NCBI RefSeq assembly: GCF_040448305.1
Contig: NZ_CP148752.1
Span: forward strand, 3,844,001-3,908,000
Direction: 5' to 3'
DNA from: Pseudomonas fluorescens
GTDB lineage: Bacteria > Pseudomonadota > Gammaproteobacteria > Pseudomonadales > Pseudomonadaceae
DNA length: 64,000 nt
The notes under the pieces were generated by a model. That model worked only from the letters and a program-made list of their open reading frames with translations. It made no database searches and was not told the origin of the DNA. Of the stretch, positions 17,301 to 25,397 are shown piece after piece (positions within the stretch are counted from its first letter, which is position 1; each line of letters opens with the position of its first letter). Made by a program: the position numbers and the translations under genes.

Positions 17301-18771
17301 CCACCACCAGCATGCCGTCCGGCGCCGCTTCGATAATCCCGCGATACCAGGCCTCGGTGGCACGCAACGCCGATTGCTGGGTTTCCAGTGCCTGCGCCTG
17401 CTGCTCCAGTTGCAGCGCCTGTTCCGCCATTTCATTGGCCTGACGCCGGGTTTCCGCCAACAGGGTCTTGACCGCCTGATTGCGCTCCAGAATCGCCATG
17501 GCCGCGGCCAGGCGTGGGGTGGCTTCCTGCAACAGCAGCAATTCACGCTCACCCAATGGCTCCAGGCCAGCCAGTTCGAGCACGCCCAGCAGCCGCTCGC
17601 CACGCACAATGGGTTGCAGCAGCAGGCAACGGGCCGGGACCTCGCCAAGCGGCGAGCGCAAACGCCAGTATTGCTCCGGCATCGCCTGAAACTGACGCGG
17701 CAGGCGATCCACCGCGCACTGCCCCAACAGGCCATCGCCGAACATGACTTGCGCCTCGGGCGGCCGCTCGGAATCGGTGGCATAGCGGCCCATCAGCAGC
17801 AGCGTACCGGCGTCCTCCTGTGCGCTGTACAGCACCCCCTGGCAGATTCCGTGCAGGCTGGCCATGCATTGCAGGAACACCTGCGCCAGTTCGGCTGGGG
17901 TTTCTGCCTGCTGCAGATCGACCTGCAATTGGGCGGTATGCGCCTTGATCCAGCGCTGACGCTCAAGTTGTTGGGACTCGGTCTGCAGTTTGGCGATGGC
18001 CCGCGCCAGATCGCCGGTTTCGTTGTTCATGTCGGTGTGGGGAATCGGTTGATCGAGCTGCCCGGCGGCCAAGTGGTCTACCGCCACTCGCACCCGGTTG
18101 AGCGGATTGCGGATCGACTGGCTGACGACCCAGGACAACAGCAACGCCAGCGACAAGCCACCGAACAACAGTACGTAAGTCAGCATGGTGCTGTGTTCGG
18201 CAAACTCGGCAATGTCCTTGGCCGTGTCGCGAATCGAGGCTTCCTTGATCTGGGCGATCGCGTACAAAAGGCTGTCGGCCTGTTGGGCAAGTTGCTGGAA
18301 CTCACTGCTATTGAGCAGCAACAACGCCCTACTCTGCTGGCCCTGGTCGATCAATACAAAGGCTTGGTCGCTATAACGCTGCAACTGTTGCTGCAGCAGG
18401 TCGAACTCGGAGAGACGCGCCAGATTCTCCGCACGCCTGAGGGTCACTTTGGCGTGGGCCACAGCCTGCTGCAGGCCTTCGCGGATTTCATGCAGTTGCT
18501 GCAGGGATTCGACGCGAATCTGCGCGCTGTCGGTGCCCACCGCACGTTGCAGTGCTTGCATCATATGGGGCAATTGCACACGGGCTTCCTGCAAGTGCTC
18601 CATGCCGACCAGTTCCTGCAGGTAGAGGTTCTGCATGTCCTGCTTCAGCGATTGCTGGGTGCGCAGGCTTTGCACGCCGAGCACCAGCACCAACAGCAGC
18701 AGCGCTGCAAAACCCAGGATCAGTTTGTGACGCAGCGCGAGGCGCTCAAGCAGGGTGCGCAATCCGGCCAT
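14362..18771 (-). CDS. Hybrid sensor histidine kinase, HAMP-GAF-PAS-PAS-HK-REC-REC-Hpt
   Basis: 1469 residues from ATG 18771 (MAGLRTLLERLALRHK). TM1 at about 14-36, a helical periplasmic sensor, TM2 near 195-220, HAMP, a GAF domain (about 290-420), a coiled coil, and two PAS domains (GIIEAAPDGMLVVDAEGQIL; AVLDSSPVAMVIRDVDGRPT). The kinase core has NFLATMSHEIRTPMNAIIGM with the phosphorylated His, the N box, DTGIGM, and GGTGLGLAISRHLVEL. Two receivers follow (LVVDDNASAREIL with LVLMDWRMPGMDG; LLVEDNELNRELA with VLMDCQMPVMDG), then an Hpt domain (RLAHTLRGTAGNIG). This is a full intramolecular phosphorelay. It is transcribed 51 bases after the HD-GYP response regulator, its likely output partner. 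The signal is unknown. Confidence 0.93.
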   Translation of the reverse strand: MAGLRTLLERLALRHKLILGFAALLLLVLVLGVQSLRTQQSLKQDMQNLYLQELVGMEHLQEARVQLPHMMQALQRAVGTDSAQIRVESLQQLHEIREGLQQAVAHAKVTLRRAENLARLSEFDLLQQQLQRYSDQAFVLIDQGQQSRALLLLNSSEFQQLAQQADSLLYAIAQIKEASIRDTAKDIAEFAEHSTMLTYVLLFGGLSLALLLSWVVSQSIRNPLNRVRVAVDHLAAGQLDQPIPHTDMNNETGDLARAIAKLQTESQQLERQRWIKAHTAQLQVDLQQAETPAELAQVFLQCMASLHGICQGVLYSAQEDAGTLLLMGRYATDSERPPEAQVMFGDGLLGQCAVDRLPRQFQAMPEQYWRLRSPLGEVPARCLLLQPIVRGERLLGVLELAGLEPLGERELLLLQEATPRLAAAMAILERNQAVKTLLAETRRQANEMAEQALQLEQQAQALETQQSALRATEAWYRGIIEAAPDGMLVVDAEGQILRTNRQLDQLFGYSAGELLGESIDRLVPLASRGRHEALRKGFTAHGATRQMGANLDDLQGVRKDGSLFSAEISLSHLPSLEGGGVCVCASVRDVSERRHLQAALKASEAQLRAVLDSSPVAMVIRDVDGRPTYCNPQFDSLFGTRLAELEGTDPAQFWVDPQAHQRFLAAAAQGPVLNFETTLQRAGGERVDVLVSAITMTLGERGMGANWYFDITDRKTAEAEVQRAREAAEEATRAKSNFLATMSHEIRTPMNAIIGMSYLALRTELDHRQRNYIEKVHRSAEYLLVIINDILDFSRIEAGKMHLEHIPFHLEAVLDGFASMIGLKAEDKGLELLFSTDAELPTALIGDPLRLGQVLINLGNNATKFTEQGEIVLGVELRGSAGEQAQLHFWVRDTGIGMNAEQCSRLFQPFSQADSTTTRKYGGTGLGLAISRHLVELMGGHIWVESEPGHGSTFHFEVSLGVQRDSHLRRMVTADELLGSRVLVVDDNASAREILSSMARSFGVEVDVAQSGRAALAMLVEAEAKVLPYDLVLMDWRMPGMDGVETVRQMQAAKLAQTPSVIMVTAFGREEAREEASRHGIQLPVVLTKPVTPSTLLEALGSVLGKIPQADTRVSEQFGQSASALASLCGARLLLVEDNELNRELACELLESAGIELCLAVHGAQALEQLQRDADFDGVLMDCQMPVMDGYTATRKIREQPRWANLPVIAMTADAMAGDRERALACGMNDHICKPLNVDDMFATLAKWIHPRADRGAMSADVSPLTTVPVASLPASLPGIDLKAGLGTCMGKVELYLRLLRNFRSSHQAFCAEFLAARGQGDSSATVRLAHTLRGTAGNIGAVEVASAAGALEQACLNDGAGDGVEQDLADRLVEVERCLTRVLEGLSVLGEPTSSTDSSSAPPGSEWHAQLAHVRSLLAESDTQALTALLKLQGLASDPRMTEQLLRVVRQAECFDFDQALELLENLS

Positions 18772-18822
18772 GACCTGTCCTCGTGGACCTGATGAAAACA
18801 CTGATATAGGGCAGTAACGGGT

Positions 18823-19980
18823 TCACGGAGTCTGGCCGATACGCTCCAGGGCAGCCCGCTGGCCGGCCATGTCCTGTTCGGTATCGGCGAAGCGCTCGGC
18901 AATGGTCTGGAACTGTTCAACGCAGACCAGGAAGGCATCGCAGATGTCCGGGTCGAAGTGCGTGCCTCGCCCCTGACGAATAATCTCGACGGCCTGCGCG
19001 TGGGGCATCCCCGCTTTATAGACCCGACGGCTGATCAACGCGTCATAGACGTCAGCCACCGCCATCAACCGGGCGCTGACGGGGATGTCGTCACCCGCCA
19101 GCCCCTGCGGATACCCACTGCCGTCCCATTTTTCCTGGTGACTGTAGGCAATCTCCTTGGCCAGGCTGAGGAACTCGGCGCGAATACCGAGCTGATCCTC
19201 GGCATGCTGGATGGCGTCGCGTCCCAGCGTTGTATGAGTCTTCATGATCTCGAATTCTTCCTCGGTATAGCGTCCCGGCTTGAGGAGGATATGATCGGGA
19301 ATACCGATCTTGCCGATGTCGTGCAGCGGCGCCGACTTGAACAGCAACGCGATGGTGTCCTCGGTGAGAAAATGACTGAAACGCGGATGATCACGCAGAT
19401 GCTCGGCCAGCACCTTGATGTAATGCTGGGTCCGCCGGATATGGTTGCCGGTTTCGTTATCGCGAGTCTCGGCCAGTGAAGCCATGGCCTGGATGGCCAC
19501 ATCCTGGATCGCAATCACCTCGCGGGTCCGGCGCTCCACTTCCCGCTCCAGATAGTCGTTGTGATCACGCAGGAAGTCTTGCGCCGCCTTGAGCTTGAGC
19601 TGGGTATCCACCCGCGCCAGGACCAGCGCCGGCCTGATCGGTTTGGTGATGTAGTCGACAGCGCCCAGTTCCAGGCCATGGATCTCATCTTCGGTCGCGG
19701 CCATGGCCGTCAGAAAGATGATCGGAATATCGCGGGTACGCGGGTCGCGCTTGAGCTGCTGCGCCACTTCATGGCCGGACAGCCCGGGCATCATCACGTC
19801 AAGCAGGATCAGGTCCGGGAGTGTGTCGCCCTGTAGTACGCGCAAAGCCTTTTCACCGCTATTGGCGGCCTTGACCCGGTAGCGATCCTTGAGCAGATCA
19901 GTCATCAGCATCAGGTTATCGGGCGTGTCATCGACCACCAGGAGGGTTGGTGGACTGTAATGACGCTGTTCGGCACTCAT
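18823..19980 (-). CDS. Response regulator with HD-GYP phosphodiesterase output
   Basis: 385 residues from ATG 19980 (MSAEQRHYSPPTLLVVDDTP), with GGGAG upstream; the frame extends further only through unlikely sequence. The receiver (about 12-125) has VVDDTP, phospho-acceptor ILLDVMMPG, FLTAM and KPI. The HD-GYP domain follows: ETGNHIRRTQHYIKVLAEHL, HDIGKIGIPD, HQEKWDGSGYPQGLAGD, and ADVYDALISRRVYK. HD-GYP domains hydrolyse cyclic di-GMP, so phosphorylation by the adjacent hybrid kinase probably adjusts its level and hence biofilm or motility behaviour. It is the first gene of a two-gene operon. Confidence 0.92.
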   Translation of the reverse strand: MSAEQRHYSPPTLLVVDDTPDNLMLMTDLLKDRYRVKAANSGEKALRVLQGDTLPDLILLDVMMPGLSGHEVAQQLKRDPRTRDIPIIFLTAMAATEDEIHGLELGAVDYITKPIRPALVLARVDTQLKLKAAQDFLRDHNDYLEREVERRTREVIAIQDVAIQAMASLAETRDNETGNHIRRTQHYIKVLAEHLRDHPRFSHFLTEDTIALLFKSAPLHDIGKIGIPDHILLKPGRYTEEEFEIMKTHTTLGRDAIQHAEDQLGIRAEFLSLAKEIAYSHQEKWDGSGYPQGLAGDDIPVSARLMAVADVYDALISRRVYKAGMPHAQAVEIIRQGRGTHFDPDICDAFLVCVEQFQTIAERFADTEQDMAGQRAALERIGQTP

Positions 19981-20251
19981 GGCGGGGGGCTCCCTTGCCA
20001 GACATGGACCATCCCAAGGCAACACTTCCACTGCCGCCCCAGCGCAGGAAAGCTTAGCTGCTGTTCTCCAGGGCTGCCCGGCGTCGAGCGGCGCAGCCAT
20101 TGCCCTCATATTGCGGGTCAATAGTCTGTTTGAGGTATTACCCGGCGCGGACCTTGAATGACTATGACGCCAGGGATTTTCGGTCATCCGGATGGACCCG
20201 GCAGCACGACCGCTGCTCCATCCATCAACCGCAACGAGGAGTTTGATAGCT
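19981..20251. promoter_or_regulatory. Divergent promoter region, HD-GYP / EthD genes
   Basis: 271 bases between two divergently read genes must contain both promoters. I see no convincing operator palindrome. Confidence 0.4.
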
Positions 20252-20953
20252 ATGGAAAAAGTCATCTATCTGCTGTGGCGTGATACTCAAGTCAGTCCTG
20301 ATACCTTCGCCCATCGCCTGCGCAGTGAGGTCGCCGGGCAATTGCAGGCACTCGGTGCCCGTGGTGTGCAATTGAACCTGGCCGATGCCGATGTTCTGCC
20401 TGCAGCCGGCCTGCGCCAGGAAAACAACCGGCCATTGCCCGATGGCAGCCTGTCGCTGTGGCTGGACAGTGCCAACGGGCCGGCTCGTCGCCCTTTCGAC
20501 CACTTGATCAGCGCGGCAACGGCGCGCATGGCCGCCTACCTGGTCTGCGAGTCGGTCGCCATCGCCAATACTCGCTTCCCTGCAACGCTCGGTGAGCGTA
20601 CCCACGGCTTTGCCCAACTGGCCCTGCTGACCCGCCCTCCACGCCTGACCCCCGAGGCCTGGCTGGACATCTGGCGCAACCATCACACGACGGTGGCCGT
20701 GGACACGCAAGCCAACTTCCAGTACGTGCAAAACCTGGTGGTGTCGGCACTGACGCATGGTGCCCCACGGATCGATGCCATAGTCGAAGAATGTTTTCCG
20801 CCAGCGGCCATGACCGACCCCATGGCCTTTTTCGATGCGGTGGGCGACGAAGCGAAATTCCAGCGCAACCTGGCCGCGATGATGGACAGCTGCAGCCGCT
20901 TCATCGATTTCGACAGGATCGACGTGCTACCCACCAGCCAGTACTGCCTGTAG
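20252..20953 (+). CDS. EthD-domain protein
   Basis: 233 residues starting MEKVIYLLWRDTQVSPDTFA at ATG 20252, with GAGGAG upstream. It has two dimeric alpha-beta-barrel-like modules: the first near 1-100, the second from about 125 (GFAQLALLTRPPRLTPEAWL, DIWRNHHTTVAVDTQANFQY), the typical EthD pattern. EthD-like proteins accompany catabolic oxygenase clusters, often with an unclear auxiliary role. It precedes a flavoprotein and an epoxide-hydrolase-like gene on the same strand, with about 200 bp to the first. The pathway is unknown. Confidence 0.65.
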   Translation: MEKVIYLLWRDTQVSPDTFAHRLRSEVAGQLQALGARGVQLNLADADVLPAAGLRQENNRPLPDGSLSLWLDSANGPARRPFDHLISAATARMAAYLVCESVAIANTRFPATLGERTHGFAQLALLTRPPRLTPEAWLDIWRNHHTTVAVDTQANFQYVQNLVVSALTHGAPRIDAIVEECFPPAAMTDPMAFFDAVGDEAKFQRNLAAMMDSCSRFIDFDRIDVLPTSQYCL

Positions 20954-21152
20954 GACCGGGAAATCGTCATGCGTGAAGGCCCCTCACGCGAATTCACTGC
21001 AATAGCATGCCCGCCGGCGCTAATGATCACTGCGGCCGCAGCCATTAATTCCATCGGTTATTTGAGTGAGGAGCATTCGTTCTATTGGGCTTGGTACAGG
21101 TAGCTAATCTACTGAACTTGAGAAGGAGCAACCTTCAGAAAGGCGCAAGCAT

Positions 21153-22565
21153 ATGGACGAAAATCTGATCGAAACCGACTACCTGATCATTGGTGCTGGC
21201 GCGACGGCCATGGCTTTCGTCGATACGCTACTCAAGGAAACCAATGCACGCGTCATGATGGTGGATCGACACGAGCGACCTGGCGGGCACTGGAATGATG
21301 CCTACCCGTTCGTCCGGTTGCACCAGCCCTCGGCCTTCTATGGCGTCAACTCACGGGAACTGGGCAGCGCAACGAAAGACCAGGCGCAACTGAACGAGGG
21401 CTTGTATGAGCTAGCCTCCGGCGCCGAGGTGGTGAGCTACTTCGACCAGGTGATGAATCAGCAGTTTCTGCCGTCAGGTCGAGTCCGTTACTTCCCCATG
21501 TGCAACTACACCGGCGACCGCATTGACGACCACCGCTTTACCTCGCTGGTCAGCGGCGCACACCATCAGGTCCGGGTGCACAAAAAGGTGGTGGACGCCA
21601 CCCATGCCCAGACGGCAGTTCCCTCGACCCACCCGCCCAGGTACAGGGTGGAACCCGGCGTGGAATGCGTGCCATTGAACGACCTGCCGAAGATCCGGCA
21701 CCCGCACTCTGGCTACGTAGTGGTGGGATCGGGCAAGACCGGGATCGACGCTTGCCTGTGGTGTTTGCAAAACGGTATTGCGCCCGAAAAAATCTGCTGG
21801 ATCATGCCGAATGACCCGTGGTTGATCGACCGGGCCAACCTGCAACCTGGCCTCGACAGCTTCGAACGAACAATCGGCGGCCTCACGGCACAATTTGAGG
21901 CCATCACAACCGCAGACTCGATCCCGGACCTGTTCTCCAGGCTTGAGGCGACGGGCCAGCTCCTGCGCATAGACAAGTCAGTGGAACCCACTGCTTACCG
22001 CTGCGCCACCGTCACACAGGCGGAATTACGTGAGCTTCGACGCATCGACAACATTGTGCGCCTGGGGCGGGTGCGAGTGATCGAGCCAACGCGCATTGTG
22101 CTCGAGCACGGCAGCATCGCCACGAGCCCGGGTACTCTGCACATTGACTGCAGCGCCAGTGCCATCCCGTCACTGCCTGAAATGAAGGTGTTCGACGGCG
22201 GCAAGATTAACCTGTTGATGGTAAGCACCTGCCAACCCTTGTTCAGCGCGGCCTTGATCGCTTATGTGGAAAGCCACCTGGACGATCAAGCGCAAATGAA
22301 CGCGCTTTGCACCATGGTCCCCCCGCCTCACGTCCCCACGGACTGGATCAGAATGTGGGCGGTCTACCTGGGTAACCAACTACGCTGGGGAGAACATGAA
22401 GGCCTGGCCCGCTGGATCAGGCAGTCGCGTTTGTACTTTCTGACGGCGGTGGTCAGGGGCCTGCAGGAAACCGACACCGAGAAACTGGCACAGCTGCATC
22501 GCCTCTCTGTCAGCAGGCAGCAGGCTGCGGCGAATCTGCCGCGGTTGCTGGGGTCCATCGCTTGA
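21153..22565 (+). CDS. FAD/NAD(P)-binding oxidoreductase (FMO-like)
   Basis: 470 residues. The N-terminal dinucleotide fold reads DYLIIGAGATAMAFVDTLLK (GAGATA at about 14-19), and the FAD-site motif DRHERPGGHWNDAYPFVRLH resembles flavin monooxygenases. A second Rossmann motif, YVVVGSGKTGIDACLWCLQN, at about 190 would bind NADPH. No metal or Rieske motif is seen. GAGAAGGAG lies upstream. It is 17 bases ahead of an alpha/beta hydrolase, so the pair may oxidise a substrate and then hydrolyse the ester or epoxide product. That last step is inference. Confidence 0.8.
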   Translation: MDENLIETDYLIIGAGATAMAFVDTLLKETNARVMMVDRHERPGGHWNDAYPFVRLHQPSAFYGVNSRELGSATKDQAQLNEGLYELASGAEVVSYFDQVMNQQFLPSGRVRYFPMCNYTGDRIDDHRFTSLVSGAHHQVRVHKKVVDATHAQTAVPSTHPPRYRVEPGVECVPLNDLPKIRHPHSGYVVVGSGKTGIDACLWCLQNGIAPEKICWIMPNDPWLIDRANLQPGLDSFERTIGGLTAQFEAITTADSIPDLFSRLEATGQLLRIDKSVEPTAYRCATVTQAELRELRRIDNIVRLGRVRVIEPTRIVLEHGSIATSPGTLHIDCSASAIPSLPEMKVFDGGKINLLMVSTCQPLFSAALIAYVESHLDDQAQMNALCTMVPPPHVPTDWIRMWAVYLGNQLRWGEHEGLARWIRQSRLYFLTAVVRGLQETDTEKLAQLHRLSVSRQQAAANLPRLLGSIA

Positions 22566-22581
22566 ATTGCAGGAAGCACAC

Positions 22582-23541
22582 ATGAACGAACCACACCTCG
22601 AAATACTCGACATCAACGGCATCCGCATGCAGGTCGCCATTCAGGGCTCAGGTCCGTTGGTCTTGCTATGCCACGGATTCCCGGAGCTGTGGTACTCGTG
22701 GCGCCACCAGCTTGCTGCGCTGGCGGCCGCCGACTATAGAGCGGTCGCGCCCGACATGCGTGGCTATGGCGGCACCGAAGCGCCGGCCGAACCCGACGCC
22801 TACACCACACTCCACCTGGTGGGCGACATGGTGGAGTTAGTCAATTCACTCGGCGAACAGCAAGCCGTGATCGTCGGCCATGACTGGGGCGCGCTGGTGG
22901 CCTGGAGCGCAGCATTGATGCGGCCCGATCTGTTCCGCGCAGTGGTCGGCATGAGCGTTCCCTTCTCGCCACCGGGGCGCGTGGAGCTCCTGAGCGCGCT
23001 GACCTCGCGGGGTATCAGCGACTTCTACATCCAGTATTTCCAGACGCCGGGTGTGGCCGAGGCCGAGCTGCAAAGGGACGTCGAGTCGTCGATCCGGCGC
23101 ATCTACTTCAATGGCTCGGGTGACGGGCCCGATGGTCCGGTGTTTGGCCGGCTGCAGCCGGGCCAGGGCTTCCTGGGGGGGATGATCGAGCCCGAAACCC
23201 TGCCAGCCTGGCTAAGCCTTGCGGATATTGCCTACTACACTCGCGAATTCACCCGCAGCGGATTTCGCGGCGGCTTGAACTGGTACCGCAACATGACGCG
23301 CTCATGGGCACTGCTGGCACCCTGGCGCGGTTGCATTATCCGGCAGCCGTCGATGTTCATTGCCGGGAGCCGCGACGCCGTGCTGAAGTTTCCGGGCGCC
23401 CCGCAGCAGATCGAAGCCTTTGCGCAGACACTGCCGGGCCTGCACGGGTGTCATATTCTCGAAGGTGCTGGCCACTGGATACAGCGAGAACGCGCGACCG
23501 AGGTCAATGAGTTGCTACTGGGCTTCCTGAAAAAACTCTGA
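22582..23541 (+). CDS. Epoxide hydrolase-like alpha/beta hydrolase
   Basis: 319 residues from ATG 22582, with AGGAA upstream. The oxyanion motif is HGFPELWYSWRHQ (about 31-43). The nucleophile elbow is VGHDWGALVAW, with Asp about 101 as in soluble epoxide hydrolases and haloalkane dehalogenases. Lid tyrosines are visible in FYIQYFQ and LNWYRNM, and the final EGAGHWIQRE supplies His. These features favour epoxide hydrolysis over ester cleavage. Its distant relative at 37116-38159 shares the same architecture. It appears co-transcribed with the flavoprotein upstream and the cyclotransferase 39 bases downstream. Confidence 0.85.
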   Translation: MNEPHLEILDINGIRMQVAIQGSGPLVLLCHGFPELWYSWRHQLAALAAADYRAVAPDMRGYGGTEAPAEPDAYTTLHLVGDMVELVNSLGEQQAVIVGHDWGALVAWSAALMRPDLFRAVVGMSVPFSPPGRVELLSALTSRGISDFYIQYFQTPGVAEAELQRDVESSIRRIYFNGSGDGPDGPVFGRLQPGQGFLGGMIEPETLPAWLSLADIAYYTREFTRSGFRGGLNWYRNMTRSWALLAPWRGCIIRQPSMFIAGSRDAVLKFPGAPQQIEAFAQTLPGLHGCHILEGAGHWIQRERATEVNELLLGFLKKL

Positions 23542-23580
23542 TCAGGAGGTTCAATTTTTACCCATGGTGGGAGGGCCGGT

Positions 23581-24297
23581 ATGGCACCCCTGAGAACCAC
23601 ACCCGCTAAAGGACGGAACCTGACTGCAGAACTCGTCGCTCGCGTTGAGCGTTTTGAGCCCGATCCCGGACCCGAACCGGGCACGACCGAACACACCGAA
23701 GCAGAGTTTGATGCGATGGTGGAGGCACTGTTGTTTGAATACAAACCGCAGGAGCTCTGGATCTTTGCTTACGGCTCACTGATCTGGAATCCAGAGTTCG
23801 ATTTTTTGGAGAGCCGCAGCGCCACCGCCTTCGGCTGGCATCGATCGTTCTGCCTCAAACTGACGCGCTGGCGCGGCACACGCGAGTTGCCAGCCCTGAT
23901 GTTGGCCCTCGACCGGGGCGGAAGCTGCAACGGGTTGGCATACCGGCTGCCAACGCAAGACCATTTCAAGCAATTGGGACTGTTGATGGTCCGGGAAATA
24001 GACGCAAACCCACCAACCAATGTTCCGCGCTGGATTTCGGTTAAAACCGAGTCCGGGATAGTGCGTGCATTAGCTTTTGTCGCAGCACGCGACGGAATGG
24101 CCTATGCCGGAAAGTTGCCCATGGAAAAGGTTGCCCATGTATTGGCTCGCGCAGCCGGGCACTGGGGCTCGGCGGCCCAATACCTGTTCCGGACTGTGAC
24201 AATGCTCGAGGAGCATGGCATTCGGGACCGAAATATGTGGCGGATACAAAGCCTTGTCGCACAGGAAATCGAAGACTCCCTGCTTGCTGTGCAATAG
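23581..24297 (+). CDS. Gamma-glutamylcyclotransferase (ChaC-like)
   Basis: 238 residues. The ChaC fold signature is IFAYGSLIWNPEFDFLESR (about 61-79), including the YGSL substrate loop. It is followed by FGWHRSFCLKLTRWRGTRE and the LALDRGGSCNGLAYRLP strand. A Glu in the region after MVREID is the probable catalytic acid. ChaC enzymes cleave glutathione into 5-oxoproline and Cys-Gly. Its place behind a flavoprotein and an epoxide hydrolase suggests turnover of glutathione adducts of the cluster's products, which is inference. An intrinsic terminator follows at 24305. Confidence 0.85.
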   Translation: MAPLRTTPAKGRNLTAELVARVERFEPDPGPEPGTTEHTEAEFDAMVEALLFEYKPQELWIFAYGSLIWNPEFDFLESRSATAFGWHRSFCLKLTRWRGTRELPALMLALDRGGSCNGLAYRLPTQDHFKQLGLLMVREIDANPPTNVPRWISVKTESGIVRALAFVAARDGMAYAGKLPMEKVAHVLARAAGHWGSAAQYLFRTVTMLEEHGIRDRNMWRIQSLVAQEIEDSLLAVQ

Positions 24298-24304
24298 CCA
24301 GGTT

Positions 24305-24335
24305 GGGCGAGCGCATCCCGCGATGCTCGCCCTTT
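24305..24335 (+). terminator. Intrinsic terminator
   Basis: GGGCGAGC and GCTCGCCC pair across a 12-base loop and are followed by TTT, eight bases after the cyclotransferase stop. Confidence 0.65.
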
Positions 24336-24344
24336 GAGGGTTAT

Positions 24345-24420
24345 CCACCCGACAAAACCTGTAATGGGTCGATTGCGGTCCATTGTGACCGCTTGAATCC
24401 ACAGCCAGGAGCGGACATCG
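24345..24420. repeat. Dispersed repeat, copy 3 (rearranged)
   Basis: GGGTCGATTGCGGTCCATTG and GACCGCTTGAATCCACAG carry the left-arm and lead-in modules of the repeat family, but in a changed order and without the CAGGCAGCAATCGGCC arm. Confidence 0.5.
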
Positions 24421-24437
24421 AGATAGCAAACCTCAAA

Positions 24438-24480
24438 GGGGCCGCACACTGACGCTGTTGGTTATTTAAGCAGCGGCCCC
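24438..24480. repeat. Long-loop inverted repeat
   Basis: GGGGCCGC (24438-24445) and GCGGCCCC (24473-24480) are exact complements separated by 27 bases, ahead of the small secreted Arg/Trp-rich protein gene. Role unknown. Confidence 0.4.
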
Positions 24481-24604
24481 TAGAACTTTTCCCTATTTAT
24501 CGGTCTATGTGAATAGGCACATCCGCTCGGTAAGCGCGAACTCACCTGCTTCCCGCAGCCAGATGATCACACGTCAAAATGTCAATCAGAGGTTGTCTTC
24601 GCTC

Positions 24605-25003
24605 ATGAAATTCCATGACCCACGGATGGTGCTCTTCGGCCTGTTCGCGTTCGCGGCAGTGGGCTCGGCATCAGCAACACAGATGAAGACCCCAACCCCT
24701 GTTTTCGCAACTGAAGTCGCAGTAGTTCAGGTTCCGGTCCACGCTGCCGGCAACCCTTGGCCGACCTTGGTCAGTACGGCCGACAAGCAGCCAGGGTCGT
24801 TGCTTGCCCATGACGACCGATACTGGCATGACGGCCGTTGGCACAATCGTAGAGACGATTGGCGCCGAGACGACTGGCGTAGAGATAACTGGCGCAGAGA
24901 GCAAGCCCGCCGAGAAGCAGAACGCCGTCGTGATTGGGAGCGCCACCAGGATCGGGCCATGCGGCACCGCTACGAGGACGATCGCCGCTACTATCGTCGC
25001 TAG
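24605..25003 (+). CDS. Small secreted Arg/Asp/Trp-rich protein
   Basis: About 132 residues, starting at ATG 24605 (MKFHDPRMVLFGLFAF) and carrying a signal peptide probably cut after GSASA. Other in-frame starts exist at 24509, 24563 and 24626. The mature protein ends in a highly charged stretch with three near-identical pentads (RDDWR, RDDWR, RDNWR, about 80-95) followed by arginine-rich helix. I do not recognise a family function. The composition resembles small periplasmic or surface proteins seen in pseudomonads, and the lipoprotein at 32909-33154 has a similar bias. Confidence 0.6.
   Translation: MKFHDPRMVLFGLFAFAAVGSASATQMKTPTPVFATEVAVVQVPVHAAGNPWPTLVSTADKQPGSLLAHDDRYWHDGRWHNRRDDWRRDDWRRDNWRREQARREAERRRDWERHQDRAMRHRYEDDRRYYRR
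24849..24897 (+). repeat. Tandem 15-bp coding repeat
   Basis: Three imperfect 15-base units (GACGATTGGCGCCGA, GACGACTGGCGTAGA, GATAACTGGCGCAGA) encode the D-x-W-R-R pentads. Such a run can change length by replication slippage in whole codons. Confidence 0.7.
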
Positions 25004-25397
25004 TGCGACGCTTAGGGATCAATCCGCCTGCAACACGGGCGATGCACCGCCAACTCGCGAAACCAGGACTCAAACCGACCCGAAATGGCAGTGCTCGCCC
25101 ACCAGGATGTAGACATCAAGCGGAAAACGTCGACGAGGTATGAATCGGATATTTGTTCAGCGCTTCCCAAGTGAAGTCTGACCGTCCGCTTCAGGTCGTT
25201 TGCGGCCCTTCGTGACTGGCGGAAACCGGCCAGAAGCACTCATTCAATATCGGATTTTGTTTTGCCTGGCCTACTGGGAGCGATTGAGGCTGGTGTGACA
25301 TTACGCCCCCAGAATATCTTTTAGTGGAAAACAGCCCCTCGCTCCTCGCCCCTCAGGCCCAATGATAGAATCTTGTTTTGGAAAAGGAGTTTCATCT
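25004..25397. other. Intergenic region with repeat copy 4
   Basis: About 390 bases with no gene. It contains repeat copy 4 near 25180-25240. A plausible -10 element (TAGAAT at about 25373) lies just upstream of the zinc-ribbon gene. Confidence 0.4.
25180..25240. repeat. Dispersed palindromic repeat, copy 4
   Basis: GACCGTCCGCTTCAGGTCG, TTTGCGGCCCTTCGTGACTG and GCGGAAACCGGCCAGAAGC follow the family order: left arm, centre, right arm, AAGC tail. Confidence 0.7.

Noticed and set aside
14779..18792. Open frame of 1337 codons antisense to the hybrid kinase
   Set aside because: It is a shadow of the kinase coding strand in GC-rich DNA. Its translation is Gln/His/Arg-rich with no domain, and the kinase on the other strand has every expected motif.
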